A stretch of DNA of 6,073 nt from JAEMQF01 sp031396305 (GTDB lineage: Bacteria; Pseudomonadota; Gammaproteobacteria; Burkholderiales; Burkholderiaceae_C), in NCBI GenBank assembly GCA_031396305.1, contig JANNKM010000489.1:1-6073 (forward strand), written 5' to 3'. Below the pieces are notes generated by a model, which ran no database searches, was not told the origin of the DNA, and saw nothing but the letters and a program-made list of their open reading frames with translations. A program made the position numbers and the translations under genes. Each line of letters begins with the position of its first letter. Positions within the stretch are counted from its first letter, which is position 1. Of this stretch, positions 5,551 through 6,073 are shown piece after piece.

Positions 5551-6073
5551 CTACATCAGAACAATGTCGTATAGCTCCGGCGAAGCAAATCCTTCAGCCC
5601 GCAGCGAAATCGGCTTGCCGATGAAATCACTCAAGCCCGCGAGATGCTGGCTCTCTTCGTCGAGCAGCATCTCCACCACCGCGGCGGAGGCGATGACGCG
5701 GAATTCCTTCGGGTTGAACTGCCGCGCTTCGCGCAGGATCTCGCGCAGGATGTCGTAGCACACGCTGCGCGCCGTCTTCACTTCGCCCTTGCCCTGGCAC
5801 GTCGGGCACGGCTCGCACAGGATGTGCGCCAGTGATTCGCGGGTGCGCTTGCGTGTCATCTCCACCAGGCCGAGCTGGGTGAAGCCGCTCACCGTGATCT
5901 TGGTGCGGTCTTTGCTGAGCTGTTTGCGCAGCTCGCTGAGCACCGCGGCCTGGTGCTCTTCGCGCGTCATGTCGATGAAGTCGATGATGATGATGCCGCC
6001 CAGGTTGCGCAGGCGCAGCTGGCGCGCAATAGCCTGGCCGGCTTCGAGGTTGGTCTTGAAGATCGTGTCGTCG
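5551..6073 (-). CDS. rng: Ribonuclease G, C-terminal part (N-terminus beyond window)
   Basis: The frame is open to the right edge and 173 residues are visible. They begin in the DNase I-like catalytic region. FKTNLEA and GGIIIIDFIDM (the aspartate matching RNase E D346, a magnesium ligand) are followed by the small domain. CEPCPTCQGKGEV carries the CPxC zinc-link motif by which two subunits join. The protein ends soon after (ELYDIVLM), without the long scaffold tail of RNase E, which favours RNase G. The enzyme matures the 5' end of 16S rRNA and decays some mRNAs in the cytoplasm. The stop is TAG at 5553-5551. An ATG at 5970 is internal, not the start. The closely conserved sequence marks this as the chromosomal backbone flanking the sugar cluster. 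Confidence 0.95.
   Translation of the reverse strand, partial: DDTIFKTNLEAGQAIARQLRLRNLGGIIIIDFIDMTREEHQAAVLSELRKQLSKDRTKITVSGFTQLGLVEMTRKRTRESLAHILCEPCPTCQGKGEVKTARSVCYDILREILREARQFNPKEFRVIASAAVVEMLLDEESQHLAGLSDFIGKPISLRAEGFASPELYDIVLM

Noticed and set aside
1..6073. CRISPR array, tRNA/rRNA genes or insertion sequence
   Set aside because: No regularly spaced repeats, no tRNA-like cloverleaf and no transposase frame with terminal repeats were seen on either strand.

Overview
All recognisable genes in this window lie on the minus strand, so the biological order runs from base 6073 down to base 1. High G+C, a betaproteobacterial-looking RNase G and many GTG/TTG starts suggest a member of the Burkholderiales. 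That placement is inferred from sequence character alone.

Right end (4975-6073): the C-terminal half of a housekeeping RNase G gene (rng), then a small HEPN/MNT toxin-antitoxin locus. The MNT nucleotidyltransferase antitoxin (mntA) looks intact. The HEPN toxin partner (hepT) has lost its middle and its reading frame.

Junction (4731-4974): 244 bases with no convincing gene. It holds a perfect 19-base inverted repeat, a looser inverted repeat, and a factor-independent terminator-like hairpin whose T tract ends 18 bases before the next start codon.

Left two-thirds (1-4730): a tightly packed nucleotide-sugar operon in the order rfbF (glucose-1-phosphate cytidylyltransferase), rfbG (CDP-glucose 4,6-dehydratase), an RmlC-family 3(,5)-epimerase, a zinc-containing sugar C-methyltransferase, an SDR-type reductase, and the start of a CmcI/rhamnosyl-O-methyltransferase-family gene cut by the window edge. 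The first four genes overlap by four bases at each junction, the C-methyltransferase and reductase by about 13 (or 4), and the last gene follows after 54 bases.

Read together, the enzymes predict: glucose-1-P -> CDP-glucose -> CDP-4-keto-6-deoxyglucose -> C3 (or C3/C5) epimerisation -> C3 methylation -> C4 keto reduction, giving a CDP-6-deoxy-3-C-methylhexose that may then be O-methylated. No 3-deoxygenase (RfbH/E1 type) is visible, so the dideoxy sugars (abequose, paratose, yersiniose) are not the expected product. The closest known product logic is CDP-vinelose (6-deoxy-3-C-methyl-2-O-methyl-L-talose), described from Azotobacter. This is the most interesting hypothesis here. The sugar probably enters a surface polysaccharide, but no glycosyltransferase, flippase or polymerase is inside the window.
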